Part shown: positions 48,423 to 60,240 of the stretch, one piece after another
Position numbering within the stretch: the stretch's first letter is position 1
Layout of the letters: every line of letters begins with the position of its first letter
From: Mercurialis annua
Taxonomy: Eukaryota > Streptophyta > Magnoliopsida > Malpighiales > Euphorbiaceae
Direction of reading: 5' to 3'
Assembly (NCBI RefSeq): GCF_937616625.2
Contig: NC_065570.1
Span: 69,901,665-69,965,664 of the forward strand
DNA length: 64,000 nt
Notes under the pieces: model-generated
Database searches by the model: none
Told to the model about the DNA's origin: nothing
The model's input: only the letters and a program-made list of their open reading frames with translations
Translations under genes and position numbers: made by a program

Positions 48423-49388
48423 GAACAAAGGATCAATTCACCCCCTCAACTTGGCACAAAATATCAAAAAAGTCATTCTCGCCGCTTTTGGTACAAACTA
48501 ACCCATAACTTGCGTTTTCGTATCAAAAAAACCCGCAACTTGTATTTTCATATCAAAAAGATCCCTCAAGAGAGTGGGATTTACTAATTATAATTTTTAA
48601 ATGTAATTAATCCTAATTAAATCCTAATTAAATACAATTAAACCCCATTTAACACTAATTAAATTTAATTAAACCTAAATAAACCTAATTCTAACACATC
48701 GGAAACCGCCACCCGCCGCCACCGAAATTCACCTACTTGTTCATCCCAAAAGGGATGAACAGATCTATTTGTTCATCCCTTTTGGGATGAACAGCGTGAG
48801 TTCATCCCAAAAGATTTTGTTCATCCCTTTTGGGATGAACGAACTGTTCATCCCAAGAGGGATGAACAGATCTGTTCATCCCTCTTGAGATGAACAGCTC
48901 GTTTGTTCATCCCAAGAGGGATGAACGAGCTATTCATCCTTTTTGGGATGAACAGATCTGTTCATCCCAAAAAAGATGAACAATCTGTTTTAGTGGTTGG
49001 TGGCCGGAGAAGGGAAAAAAGAAGGAGAAAGAAGAAGAAAAAGGGAGAAGAAGAAGGGGGAAGAAGAAGAAATGGGAAAAAGAGAAAAAAAGATCCCTTA
49101 AATTTTTATTAAAAATTCAATTAATTACTGAATTTTTAAAAATTAAAAGATGTAAATGAAAATTAAATTTATTGAGAATTAATTTAAGAGATAAATTAAA
49201 TATTAAGGGTCTTTTTAAACTTTTTTCATTTTTTTTATGGAGAGTGTAACACACTTGCTTGGGTGAGAGTGGGGGAGGAGCTTTTTGAGCTAAAAACGCA
49301 ACTTTTGGGTTTGTTTGTACCAAAAGCGGCGAGAATGACTTATTTGATATTTCGTGCCAAGTTGAGGGGGCGATTTGATCCTTTGTTC
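48423..49388. mobile_element. MULE-type MITE with internal hairpin array
   Basis: 966 bp. Terminal inverted repeats of roughly 95 bp with few mismatches start GAACAAAGGATCAA and share CCCCCTCAACTTGGCAC and TCATTCTCGCCGCTTTTGG. They are bounded by a perfect 10-bp duplication, the size expected for Mutator-like elements (9-11 bp). The interior holds a tandem set of palindromes at 48738-48985 and a purine-rich GAAGAAGAAG stretch (about 49008-49098), with no transposase. It starts about 170 bp upstream of the SEC5 ATG, so it is probably in or near the SEC5 promoter or 5' leader. Confidence 0.85.
48738..48985. repeat. Array of TTCATCCC/GGGATGAA palindromes
   Basis: About a dozen half-units TTCATCCC and GGGATGAA alternate in head-to-head pairs such as TTCATCCCAAAAGGGATGAA. 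The 2-6 base cores vary (AAAA, TTTT, AAGA, TCTT) and AGATCT-type linkers sit between them. Adjacent pairs can also fold together, so the whole 250-bp stretch could form several alternative hairpins. Confidence 0.92.
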
Positions 49389-49398
49389 GTTATTTAAT
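49389..49398. repeat. Target site duplication GTTATTTAAT, right copy
   Basis: Exact copy of 48413-48422. Confidence 0.9.
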
Positions 49399-49496
49399 TA
49401 ATTGACACGTGGAGAAAAACCCGGTTTAGTAATTGTTGGATATTTAAAATTTCAAATTAATTAAAAAAAAATAAACAGTACGACGATTATTTAAAA

Positions 49497-50660
49497 GAAA
49501 AAGGGTCAGATATGCCCTCCATGTTTAACTTGAAGATCAAATTGGCTTTCTATGTTCGGAATGGTGCTAAAACATACCTAACGTTTTTAAAAATGCTCAA
49601 ATAAACCCCTCTTTCTAACACCATTGGAAACCCGTCAATTCTTACCTAGCTGGAATCTGACGTGGCTTTTTGAACATGAGGTGGTTCAATATGCCCTCAA
49701 TGTCTAACATACGGTTCAAATATGCCCTTCATGTATGAAAAAGTTCAAATATGCCCTTAATTCATTAATAAAAAAATTCGAATATACCTTTCATGTACGA
49801 AAAAGTGCAAATACACCATTTATATGTGAACAGATTCAAATACGCTATTCATATATGAACAGGTTCAAATATCACTAATAAGGGTGAGCAAAATTATCGA
49901 TTGACCAAGTTAATCGACCAAGCTGATGACTTTCGGTCGGTTTGATTATAAATTTCGGTTCGTTAGTTCAGTTTTGATATAAAAAAACTAGATTTTTAAT
50001 TTTGGGTTTGGTTTGAGATTAAATTATCCAAGTTAATCAAATGAAATGGCCTATTGAAGCTTTAAAAAATTTGTCTCGTATCAAAAGATATTACTATCAC
50101 TTGATATTAGCAATAATAGAGTAGATTTTAAGAAAAATACATTCACTTTCGAGATCGATTTGATTTTAAAATTTAAAGTTTGAAACTTAATTTGACAAAA
50201 TATCATTTTAAAAGTTTGAGTTCAAACTTGATAGAATAATTGAAACTCAAACAGCTTGATTCGACTTGATTATATGTATGAATGTTTAAAATTAAATTTT
50301 AAGAACAAAAATAAAGATTTTATTGTGTTTATATATATAGTAATAAAGAATAAAAAATGTTACTAAAGCTCGACCAGGCTCGCAGGGTTATCAAGCGGAG
50401 TATTTTGATGCTTAAATTCACTTTGAACCTTTTTATATAAGAAGGACATATTTGATCCTTTTTATACATAAAGGGCACATTTGAACCTTTTTATACATGA
50501 AGGGCATATTCAGATATTTTTATACATGAAGGGCATATTCGAACATTTTTATACATAAAGCGCATACTTGAACCATATGCTAAACATTGGGGGCATATTT
50601 GAACTAACTCAAGTTCATTAAGCCACGTCGGATTCCACCTAAACAATAATTTTCTCTATT
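49497..50660. mobile_element. Large degenerate fold-back element with repeated arm motif
   Basis: The left arm carries CTGACGTGGCTTTTTGAAC followed by several copies of a TTCAAATATGCCCTTCATGTATGAA-like unit. The right arm carries the inverse (AAGGGCATATTCGAAC repeated, then GTTCATTAAGCCACGTCGGATTCC). Spacing of the unit is about 30 bases. The centre (about 49880-50360) is AT-rich with GATTGACCAAGTTAATCGACC-like inverted bits and may be a further insertion. Copies are diverged and no clean target duplication was found, so this is an old element, possibly MULE-like. Confidence 0.6.
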
Positions 50661-51746
50661 TTAAGATCAATTAAAAATATTATATAATATGAACAAGTTG
50701 AAGGACAGAAACTATTCAATTTTATCATTAATTGACCCAAAAATATAAAATATTATCATTGGTTGATCAAAATGACTGAAATGAGTTAATTTCGGTCACA
50801 AATTTAAAATCTGGAATATTATTTCAGACGTTTTTTTAATCAAGGAGTTATCACAATTAATCTTAAATTAATTATAAGATAATATTTATTCAATGAGTTT
50901 TGACACAATACGCAGAGATAAATGTTTCAACTAAATGTAAAAGTAGCTTTAGCTATAAGAAGAGAATTAATAATAACTAAACGTTCACTAAGGGTAAACA
51001 AAAGTCCTACTTATATTGTTTATCAAATTTAGAAGGTGGTTTATAATTTTAAAGCGAGAAAATAATTAAATGGCCTATCAATTCGAAACAAAAGGAATAA
51101 CTTTTTGGATAGTAAAATATTCAAACATAAAAACATATTTATCATCGAATTTTTAATTGTAGGAGGGTATATCTAATTCAAATCAAACTAAATCCAACTT
51201 AAATTTTTAATATTTTTAATTAAAAGAATCATCTCCATTTTAAAAATACTTCAAATCAAACCATATGGTCCATATCACTCGAATCAGTTTAATTAAGTTC
51301 CGTTAGATTTTTGCACGCCCCCTGCCCAATAGCTTAGCTGCTAAGTTGACACTGCAAACATATAATCAAGCACTGTTCTCTTTGACCTCTTATAGGACTC
51401 GATCACTAATTCTTTAATCTATTTTAAATATGAATTTGTTGATTATTAAATTATTAAAACTTTTTAGTCATGAGAACAACTATCGATATTTGATGTCAAT
51501 AACTTAGTACTGCTGCGTACAAATAAAATTCATATTGGTCAAAATTCATCACTGAATATTGTTAACATTATTAAAAGTGAATCGACCAAAATTTTATTCA
51601 TCGAAGAATATCTCCGATAAGGAAAAACTTGAGAAAGAGAGTTTGCTTAATATGAATATATAAGATCAGAAATGTGGTCAAGTAGCCATTATACAATCAA
51701 CAAGGGCTTATGTAAAGTAGGACTGACTGATGAATGATTGATTCCT

Positions 51747-54700
51747 TCAGGCGCTTTTCTGTTCCGCAGCGTAAAGCGCTTTGATTTCCTCAACATCTTC
51801 AGTGCTTCCGAGAAATATGGGAGATCTCTCGTGTATATTCTTTGGTTCCAAGTCGAGTGCCTGCCAAGATGATTGGATTGTGTCATATAATAAGAACAAG
51901 AAGAACAGCAGAAATTGTCCATGATGAGGACATAAAAGGCGATTTCTCACCGCCATTTCTATTTACTTTCAGGAAAGAAACATCTCATATTCACATATAT
52001 ATAATGATTCCATGAATTTCTATAATTTCATGCCAAGCGAGGTTCACTGGTTTACCTGTGGAAGCTTCAGTTCAAGGAGACGGTAAAATATTTTCTTTGT
52101 CTCAAACTAAGTAATGGTGCAGTAAAATCTTATGTTGCACGAAAACTTGTTGAGTTTTACATTTCGATGTTTTGTTTCTTTTTTCGGAAACCTTCTTATC
52201 TTAACCTCTGAAACTCAATATTTATATGTCTTAAAAAAGCAAAATTTTTTACTCCCACTCAAAGAAACATTTGCATATTTGAAGTTTCCATAACACAGAT
52301 GAGACTCGGTTGAATAACAAGAAGAGCAAAGTTCATACCCGTTGCTGGCCGGTAAAGGCCTGGCCTCCTGCTTCTTCCACCAAAAACGACATTGGGAAGA
52401 CTTCATACAAAACACTAGAGCCACAGAAGTGTTAATCAAAGTGAGTACGAACTGAATCCACGACAGACGACATAGGTTGACCAAATTTCATTGGAAAAGT
52501 ATAAATACAATTATATGAAAAAACTTACCGCAGTTTACCACTAGGGCTCTTCTTATCACCAGGGTACAAAAATATCCCTCCGTAAAGGAATGTGCGATGG
52601 ACATCAGCTACCATGCTGTTTATAAAGGCATTATTGTTATTAAAAGCTAAGAAATTCTATTTGAACATAGTCACATAGCAAACTAGAACATACCCAGATA
52701 CAGTCATAACCAAATTTCAGTAAAATCAGGACCCTCCAATTCACGGAATAAAGACATTCAACAGATATTCCATTTTTTGACCAATTGCAGGACACAAGAA
52801 AATGCAGAGAATACAAATAGAAACATTATCTCTACGACTCCATAAATAATTCACATCTAATAAAACAAGAGTACTTTTGTGGTGATTAATAAGGTAATCA
52901 ACCACAATCATTCATGCAAAGGAAAGAGTTGAAAAAATGACCGTAAATAGTGAATTCTTCATAAGAAGCATCAAGTAACACAATAAGGACGATTACCGTA
53001 AAGTCTATTATATGTTAACTGGCCAAAATATCCAAACATTAAAAAAAAGTATTGACCAGATGTGGCTAGAGCAGCACCAGTCAACTATCCAGAATGACCA
53101 AGAAACTATTGACCGTATTATTGACTCTCAGCTTTGCTATTTGCTGCACTTTGATTGCAGGCTTGCAAGGTGAAATTTGCCTATAAAACTTAGATGAAGG
53201 GGGGTTGACTCGGGGTTTCTTTCACAGTTAGAGAAAGACCAGATGAACTAACATTGTTTAACAAAGCAATTCAACAAAAACATATCGTTAGTCTCAAATT
53301 AGATTCTGCTACAAAGATATCATTGTTTTATGATCTTAGTGGTTGAAGTGGAAAGCTGTCCAAGAAAATATATAAGATAGAGAAGGCTCAAGTCTAAAGA
53401 AAGTAAGTCATTTAATTGCTGGTGATGCATCAGATTCCGCAAGAGGAAAAGAGAAATACAGAAAAAAAGAAAAAAGGAAAAGGAGAAGTGGCACAGCCAA
53501 TAAAGACCAAGAATGCAGAAGACAATGAAACAGCTAAGTAAAGACATGAGGGGGTGAATGCAAACACTATAAAACAAATTTTCAAATAAAGCATTATAAA
53601 ATGATCAGAAATATAAATCGATAATGACAGCAAGGACCATCTTGGAGAAAATACTACCAAATTTGAACCAAAAAAATTACAGCTACTAAAAGAGTATCCA
53701 TGATACCTTCCAACATATCTTAGAGACTTTGGCGAAGAACCATCCTTCGGGAACTTGCAATTTTCTACATACCTAAGGCCATATCTTATCAATAAATTGA
53801 AGTAAAGAACCCATTCCAAAAGTAATACGAGTTTTAAATAAATACCACATACTTGGCTGTTGGACCATCCCAGTGCTTAGCATTTCCTTCATTTACTGAA
53901 TAAATCTTTCCCTTTTTTGGAATCTATACAGGGAAAGGAGGCAGGAATGTGAAAGGAATGCTTAACAAAGTGTCAGAAAGATATAGCAAACACTCCATGA
54001 ATTCTACATTAAGAGACAAAATATTAAATTTCTTATAATTGCAACATCCTGCAATGGGAATTAACAGTTCAACTTATTGCAAGAATTTTCACATGTACTA
54101 CAAGGCACTAGGCTACTTTGAACTGAAAGGAGGGTGAGAAACAATAAAATAAAAAAATGTTTGAAGAAATTGACACAAAACTTTTATGCAGCATACCTTA
54201 ATATCAGGGTGAGTAAGAATGAACTCTCCAAGGGATGGATCAAGAGTGAAGCCATTAACACCGTTTCCAGTGCTCAACACAAACTGCAAAATCATAAACA
54301 AGTATCGACATATCAAGTGCCGGTAATCTAGTGCAGTATCAAGTATTATGATTCCTGAAGCTCCAAAATTAAGGACACTATCTCGAATCAACAAGCCAGT
54401 GCCTCAGATTGAAATGCCGTAAAAAACAACAAATCAGGTGAGTTCAAGAAAATTATCAAAATTTACAAAAGCCAGAAGGAAGGCAAAATTCCATACCATG
54501 CAAGAGCTTCCATACATGCAATAGCCAGCAGCAACCATATTTTTCCCAGGTTGCAAGACATCATCTAGAGTCGGTTCAGTGCCATCTTTCACCATGTAAA
54601 TTCCAAAAATCTAGATGAAACAGAAGATATTTATAAAAATGCATCGTCAAGGTACTCAATCCAAAACAACCACCCCTTCTTTTTTACCACATCAGTAAGT

Positions 54701-55674
54701 AAAGCATTCTAAAAGTTTATCATGGTTTAAAAATGGAGGACATACTGTTCCAATGGAAACACCACAATCGATGTTAGAGGAACCATCCAAGGGATCGAAA
54801 ACAACACAGTACCTGCTCATATAAACAACATATTTATACCATGTTCAAATTAAGATATCATCTAATCACGAATTCATAGATAAACAACAGAATAATTGGT
54901 AAACAAGTGAAAGTACAGGCAAATACTTTCCGCGCTTGGAAGTTTCAACAAATGTTGCTTCTTCATCTTCTTCCGAGACAAGAATGCTCTGCCACAATAT
55001 GTCACTGTTAGAAAACATAAAATCCAAAAGAAAATTTAGAAAAAAATTGTAACTCCCATACTTACAGTTCTGCCACTGCTTACTAAAGCCTTGATAAATA
55101 CTTCATTAGAAAGCACATCCAATTTCTTTTGCTCCTCACCCTACAGCCATAAATAACAAAATTGAGCTCAACTAGTTAACAAAAAGAGTCACAAAAAGAA
55201 AATAAATTAATCGGGACCCACTGTAAATATAACTTGCCTGAACATTTGTCTCCCCAGCAAGTCCAATAAGCTTGGCAAGACCAGCCTGCAAATGTCAAAC
55301 TCCAGTAAAAGAAGCAATTTCCCTTGATAATTTGTCTTAGTTCATTAAATTGACTAAGAAAAAACATTGAAATTTTCAAAATCCACAAATACCAATCCAA
55401 AAAATAACTTTTAAAAAGGCCGTGGGGCCAAAAACAAAAAAATCAAGAACCCACTTCAAGACAAGAAGAAAAAATTAGAAATGAAAAACGGAGACAGAAA
55501 AAGAAAGAGAAAGACCTTGTTAACAGCAGAGCAAACGAATTTGCAACCAAGAACAATATGATTAAGCAAAATAGTGAAATCACCGCGCGAATCAGGATGC
55601 CTCGATTGCTCATTCAACGCGTGTCTCGTTATGGTCATCAAATCAGTCCGATACGCGTCCGCTGCGTGATCCAT
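51747..55674 (-). CDS. CYFBP: Fructose-1,6-bisphosphatase, cytosolic
   Basis: Twelve exons: 55674-55516, 55285-55238, 55140-55066, 54988-54927, 54812-54746, 54610-54497, 54283-54197, 53923-53853, 53772-53707, 52615-52529, 52414-52339, 51860-51747. Product 341 residues, the usual cytosolic length. It hydrolyses fructose 1,6-bisphosphate to fructose 6-phosphate in the committed step towards sucrose in the cytosol. Visible sites: metal ligands in SEEDEEA (Glu100, Glu101) and [10 protein letters not shown] (Asp121, Asp124); sugar-phosphate residues in [14 protein letters not shown] and FLYPGD; the catalytic-region Glu in [15 protein letters not shown]. There is no transit peptide and no redox-cysteine insert, which excludes the plastid form. 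Intron 2 is GC-AG (CAG|GCAAGT); the other ten are GT-AG. The family is inhibited by AMP and fructose 2,6-bisphosphate. Confidence 0.97.
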
Positions 55675-56974
55675 CTCTCACTCTCTGAGTCTCAGCACAA
55701 ACACAAGAATCAAATTCAAACCTTTATTTTTTCAGGTAGAGTAGAGGATAAATATAAGGTTTATTATGATATATATTGTTGGTGAGATTGGTTTACTTGG
55801 TTCGAGGAGAAACGGGGACACTGCTGATTGCTAAATGAAAGCGATAAGGGCGTATGGTACCTGCTGTAGATGGAAGTTTCGTGTGACACGTGGCGGGAAT
55901 ATAGAGTGGTAGTGATGTGTGTGGCCGTCACTAGAGATAACGCCTTTCGTCGTCATTGGGTATCTGATTCGACGGTTATGTGGCTTTTGGCTCTCTTCTT
56001 TCTTTTTTTGGGATGGATGACGAGGTGGTGGTGCTGCACTTTTTTAAATACTAGTAGTATTGTTTTTTAATAATATAATAAAAAAGTATCTCGTTTCAAA
56101 AAAAAATATCTTTAAGTGATATTACCAATTCTTATCCTTTATTTTTATATTATTAATTTTTGAGATTATTTTCTAATTATCTATTTTTACAAAATATTTA
56201 CATCATTTTAATCTATTTTTTTTATATTTTCCGTCGCTATCTAATTTTCTAATTTATTTACAAAAGTATTCATTATATATTGAAGTCTTATCTTATTTTA
56301 GGTTAAACTTTTAAATAATCACTCTTTTTTTCCCTTCTTTCTCTTCTCTCTCAAAATTCTCTTTTCTTCTTCTTTCCTGTTTGATTTTCAGTTCGTCTCA
56401 TCCGGTTATTTTTTTGTTCGTTTTTCCGTTCGTCTCCTCCGTTCACGCTAGTTTGTTCGTCTCTTCCGTTCGCGTTATGGATTTCTCGACATCGTTTTTA
56501 AATTTGTGTAATTAGTGTTTATCTCATGCATTAGTTGTGTCATGTCATATTTACAACAAGCTAATGAGTATTTGTAATAGAGAATATTTTAATTATTAAT
56601 TAATTCTTTTATTATCAATTATTTTACATGGCTAACGTAATAATTTGTTGCATGATGCAACAGTTACGTACAATAATTTTTCATCTTAGAGGGTGAGGGG
56701 CTTCTCCTAAACTTTTTTTTTTATAAAAATCCTTTCTTTATATTTTTTTTTCATACTATTAGCGCCTTCAAAGTTTTCTAAGAAAACAACTCCTTCAAGG
56801 TTAAATTAGCCTCTCTAACTTTTTAGTCCTAGCTCCGCCCTGATGACATCGGGATAAGTAAGAATAAATTCTTTTAAATTGCAATAAGATGTTGTTCATG
56901 CCCAATTGCTGCATGTGACTGCTTAATCAATCTTATCTTTCAAATAAAGCTAAACCTATCTAGAGTTCTTTATA

Positions 56975-57170
56975 CTATATCATTTTTGTTCAAAAAATCC
57001 TTATATTATTTTTTTGTTCTTCAGGTCCCTGTACTTGACAAAATTCTGATTTTCAGAAAAAACTAAAAAAGGACTTGAAAATCAAAAATTATGTAAGTAG
57101 AGGGACCTGAAAAATAAAAAAATAGTATAAGGACTTTTTGAACAAAAATAATATAATAAAAGGGCCTCTA
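56975..57170. mobile_element. MITE-like inverted-repeat element
   Basis: Left TTTTTGTTCAAAAAATCCTTATA and CAGGTCCCTGTACTT pair with right AAGTAGAGGGACCTG and TATAAGGACTTTTTGAACAAAAA. It is almost a perfect hairpin with its centre near 57065. No coding capacity. Confidence 0.7.
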
Positions 57171-57317
57171 TATGGGTTTATCCTTCAAATAATGATTATG
57201 TTCATTTTTCCCTTTGCAAGAGTAAAGAAAAAACAATAGTTTGACTTTTGAAATTGCATGCTAAAAAAATACTTAATCTTATCTTTTCCTATCCAATTTT
57301 TTTATCAAAACACGAAA

Positions 57318-57485
57318 AATTCTTAGATAGACCGAGTCTACCACGTCATCCGTAAACTAACCACTCATAATACAACACTTCATTAAAATGATGACTATAT
57401 TGCACCTATTACCATTATTTTAATGAGGTGTTATATTATAAATGGCTTAATCTACGGATGACGTACCTAAAAATTTCTCTCAAAA
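57318..57485. mobile_element. MITE-like inverted-repeat element
   Basis: Left CACGTCATCCGTAAACTAACC and AACACTTCATTAAAAT pair with right ATTTTAATGAGGTGTT and GGCTTAATCTACGGATGACGT. Centre near 57405. About 170 bp. Confidence 0.7.
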
Positions 57486-58369
57486 CACTAATTTTCTAGT
57501 TAGGTAATTGTCCCGTTCCAAATTGTCAACAATTTCTTATGTTACAATGGAGAGAGAAGCTTCCAACTTGAGATTTATGGAAAGAGAAGCTTCAAATTGT
57601 CAACTACTGATATCTTGAGTATTCACAAATACACTAATGACGTTTCAACAACAAGTAGTATCAAATTATTTGAATAAGAGTATGATTATTTTTTAGTTTT
57701 AATATATCTTTTTGTATCTTTCTTTATAGGCATTTTATTTTGGACTGGACTTTTGAACATAATGATGGATCGCATAATGAAGTCCATGGCACAATTTTTT
57801 AGAAAAAAATTAATAAAGTGTAGCTTTTCGAGTTTAAATGAATTTGAGGGGGTTAAGTTTATTAAAAACACAACATTTTATTATTAAATGGATGATGTAG
57901 ATAAAAATTATTATAAAAAAAAATAATTGAATTGATTTACGCTATTTATTTTATACTAAACAATGTATATCGTAAACTTGACCTCCTCAAATTTATTTGA
58001 ATTAGAGAAAATCTTAATCCACCTGCTTTTTTTTTCATCGGTGCACCATAAACCCATTCATGAACTGGATCATATCTTTCCAAAGTTGCACTCATTCTCC
58101 AAAAACCGTGCAATTAAATCGCTTTGCTTCCCGGGAAATTAAAGTATCCATTCACTATATATTTTAATTCCACCATCTTTTTTCTCAATACTTTGCTCAA
58201 TATCAGAGCCTTGGATGTTTAAAATTTAAATCATGCTGCTATAGCACTACGAAAACGGTAATGGAAAATACATTTTGAAAAATGATATATATATTTTTTA
58301 AAAAGATATAGAACAAGGAAAAATATATAAATAACAAAATTATATTTAAAAATATTAAAATATAAAGCC

Positions 58370-58692
58370 AAACTTTCTAAAAAATCAGTTATGAGTAAAC
58401 CTTTCAAAATTAGCAAATATAATCCGTTTTTGCATATTATATTTTTTTTATAGCCAAATTTGAATCAAACCAATTTTTTTGCCAACATGACAACAATGTA
58501 TATAAATTTTTAAAAAATGTAATCACAATAAAATATCAAACATTTGCGTGTTGTGTCACTAAAAAGATTTAATCACAATAAAAAAAACGAACCGGTTCAA
58601 AAAATGGCTATAAAATGAACATAATATGCAAAAACGGGTATATTTTCTAATTTTGAAAGATTTGGCCATAACTGACAAAAATTGAAAAGATT
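58370..58692. mobile_element. MITE-like inverted-repeat element
   Basis: Left AATCAGTTATG, CTTTCAAAATTAG and CGTTTTTGCATATTAT pair with right ATAATATGCAAAAACG, CTAATTTTGAAAG and CCATAACTGAC. The centre holds AACCAATTTTTTTG/CGAACCGGTT-like sequence. No coding capacity. Confidence 0.7.
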
Positions 58693-58780
58693 TAGTATTT
58701 TTTGGGGGTTTGGCCAAAATATAAAGTACATTTATTTATATATTTATAACAATTAATGAAATCATTAAACATATAAAAAA

Positions 58781-59141
58781 GGGTAAATTATATAAAAAAT
58801 CACAACCTTTACACAAAATTTTATTTCAACCACGACCTTTAAAAGTTGCCATATAAAATCATAACCTTTCATTTTTTTATCAAATTTATCATTTCAGTGT
58901 ATTTTTGTTGACTAAATTATTCATTAAACTATTAATAAAAGACGACCGACGTCAAATATTATTATCTTTCAATTAGAGTATTTATGATTAGTAATTTTTA
59001 GTCAGAAAAAATATATCGAATTTTACTTTGGTGTTAAATTTGAAACAAAATGAAAGGTCGTACTTTTAGATGCCAACTTTTAAAAATCGTGATTAAAATA
59101 AAATTTCGTGTAAAGGTCATGATTTTTTATGAAATTCACCC
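58781..59141. mobile_element. MITE with long terminal inverted repeats
   Basis: Starts GGGTAAATTATATAAAAAATCA and ends with the near-inverse TGATTTTTTATGAAATTCACCC. Inverted similarity extends about 95 bases per arm (ACCTTTACAC, TTTAAAAGTTG, ACCTTTCATTTT). Flanking TAAAAAA occurs on both sides (58774-58780 and 59142-59148) and may be a 7-bp target duplication, though it is low-complexity. Confidence 0.75.
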
Positions 59142-60240
59142 TAAAAAATGTAAGTCATATAATTTATCTATAAATTTTATAATTAAAATTAAAATTAATA
59201 ATTCGAAAATATAATAAAATAATTCAACAAAAATAAAAAGTTAATTTTTCTTTGTGAGTAATAAAATTTATAAACAATTAAATTATTTTTGTACTTATCG
59301 GTAAATTATTAATTTTTTTGCATTAAATGAGTGTAAAATTCATTATTTATCAAAACGGTTCGAAACGTTTTTTCACGTTTTTTACTATATTATTTTTAAA
59401 TGTTCGAAATGTTTTAAATACTGTATTTTTTTATAAAGAAAACGTTTCATACTTATTGATCTAGGCATAATTAAGATGGTGTCAAATATATAGTTGCATT
59501 CTCAAAAAAAATTATGGTCACATAACATTTATGAATATTTTAGTATTCAAATTTTTATTTAGTATTGAAAAAAATATCAAACCATCATCTTTTTTTTTAT
59601 TTCCGATCACTTAATTACTAATAAAATAAAAATTTATTTAAAATTTATTTTATAGTTTACCATTTTGATTACAAATAAGTAATATCATTTACACATCCAA
59701 TCATTTGATGGAGATAATTATGCCAATATAAATTCTTTTTAATACATGAGTGACCGGAAAACAGCTCAAACACTTTAAAAAAGTTGAGATATTAATTGGA
59801 AAAAGTAAAAGTTTAAGTGCTAAACCAGTATATTCGAAAACATATAGACACCATTGATGTAATATTTCCAAATTTAAAATTTGCAGTATTTCCTTATTTT
59901 CAGGTCAGAAACGTCAATTAATTAAAGACAAGGAGTCGCGGTTCTACTTATACGATATCGTATTCAACTCTGCATCAAATTCACCTGACTCTTTAAAAAC
60001 TTATTTTCCTTATTTAGCCCTAATTTGGATTTTAATTTCCCAATCCCAACCTTGTTCGGATTGAGAAAACAAATCGTTTCTCATTCGCTCTAATAAATCA
60101 ACAAATTCTCTGATCATGGTATCGTAACCCAAACCCTAAATTAAGGGTTTTCCTCAAGGAATCCTTTTGATCAATTGATCTGTGCATAAATAAAACCCTA
60201 TTTTGTTTTTTATTTATTTTTTTAAATTCTGGATCTTGCT

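Larger units (their letters stand above)
48253..51746. other. Intergenic between SEC5 and cytosolic FBPase
   Basis: No gene. The first 170 bases are the proximal SEC5 upstream region, then come two large inverted-repeat elements (48423-49388 and about 49497-50660), followed by AT-rich DNA up to the FBPase 3' end. Confidence 0.75.
55675..60240. other. Shared upstream region of FBPase and MINDY-like gene
   Basis: The two genes diverge from here. The FBPase leader lies just above 55675; the MINDY-like leader occupies roughly 60000-60240. Between them is AT-rich DNA with four inverted-repeat elements, listed separately, and a CT-rich patch at 56330-56480. I see no gene. Confidence 0.7.

Noticed and set aside
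48903..49112. Plus-strand frame of 69 codons in the MULE-type MITE
   Set aside because: It reads the palindrome array and the purine run (lysine/glutamate/arginine-rich); no transposase or other domain.
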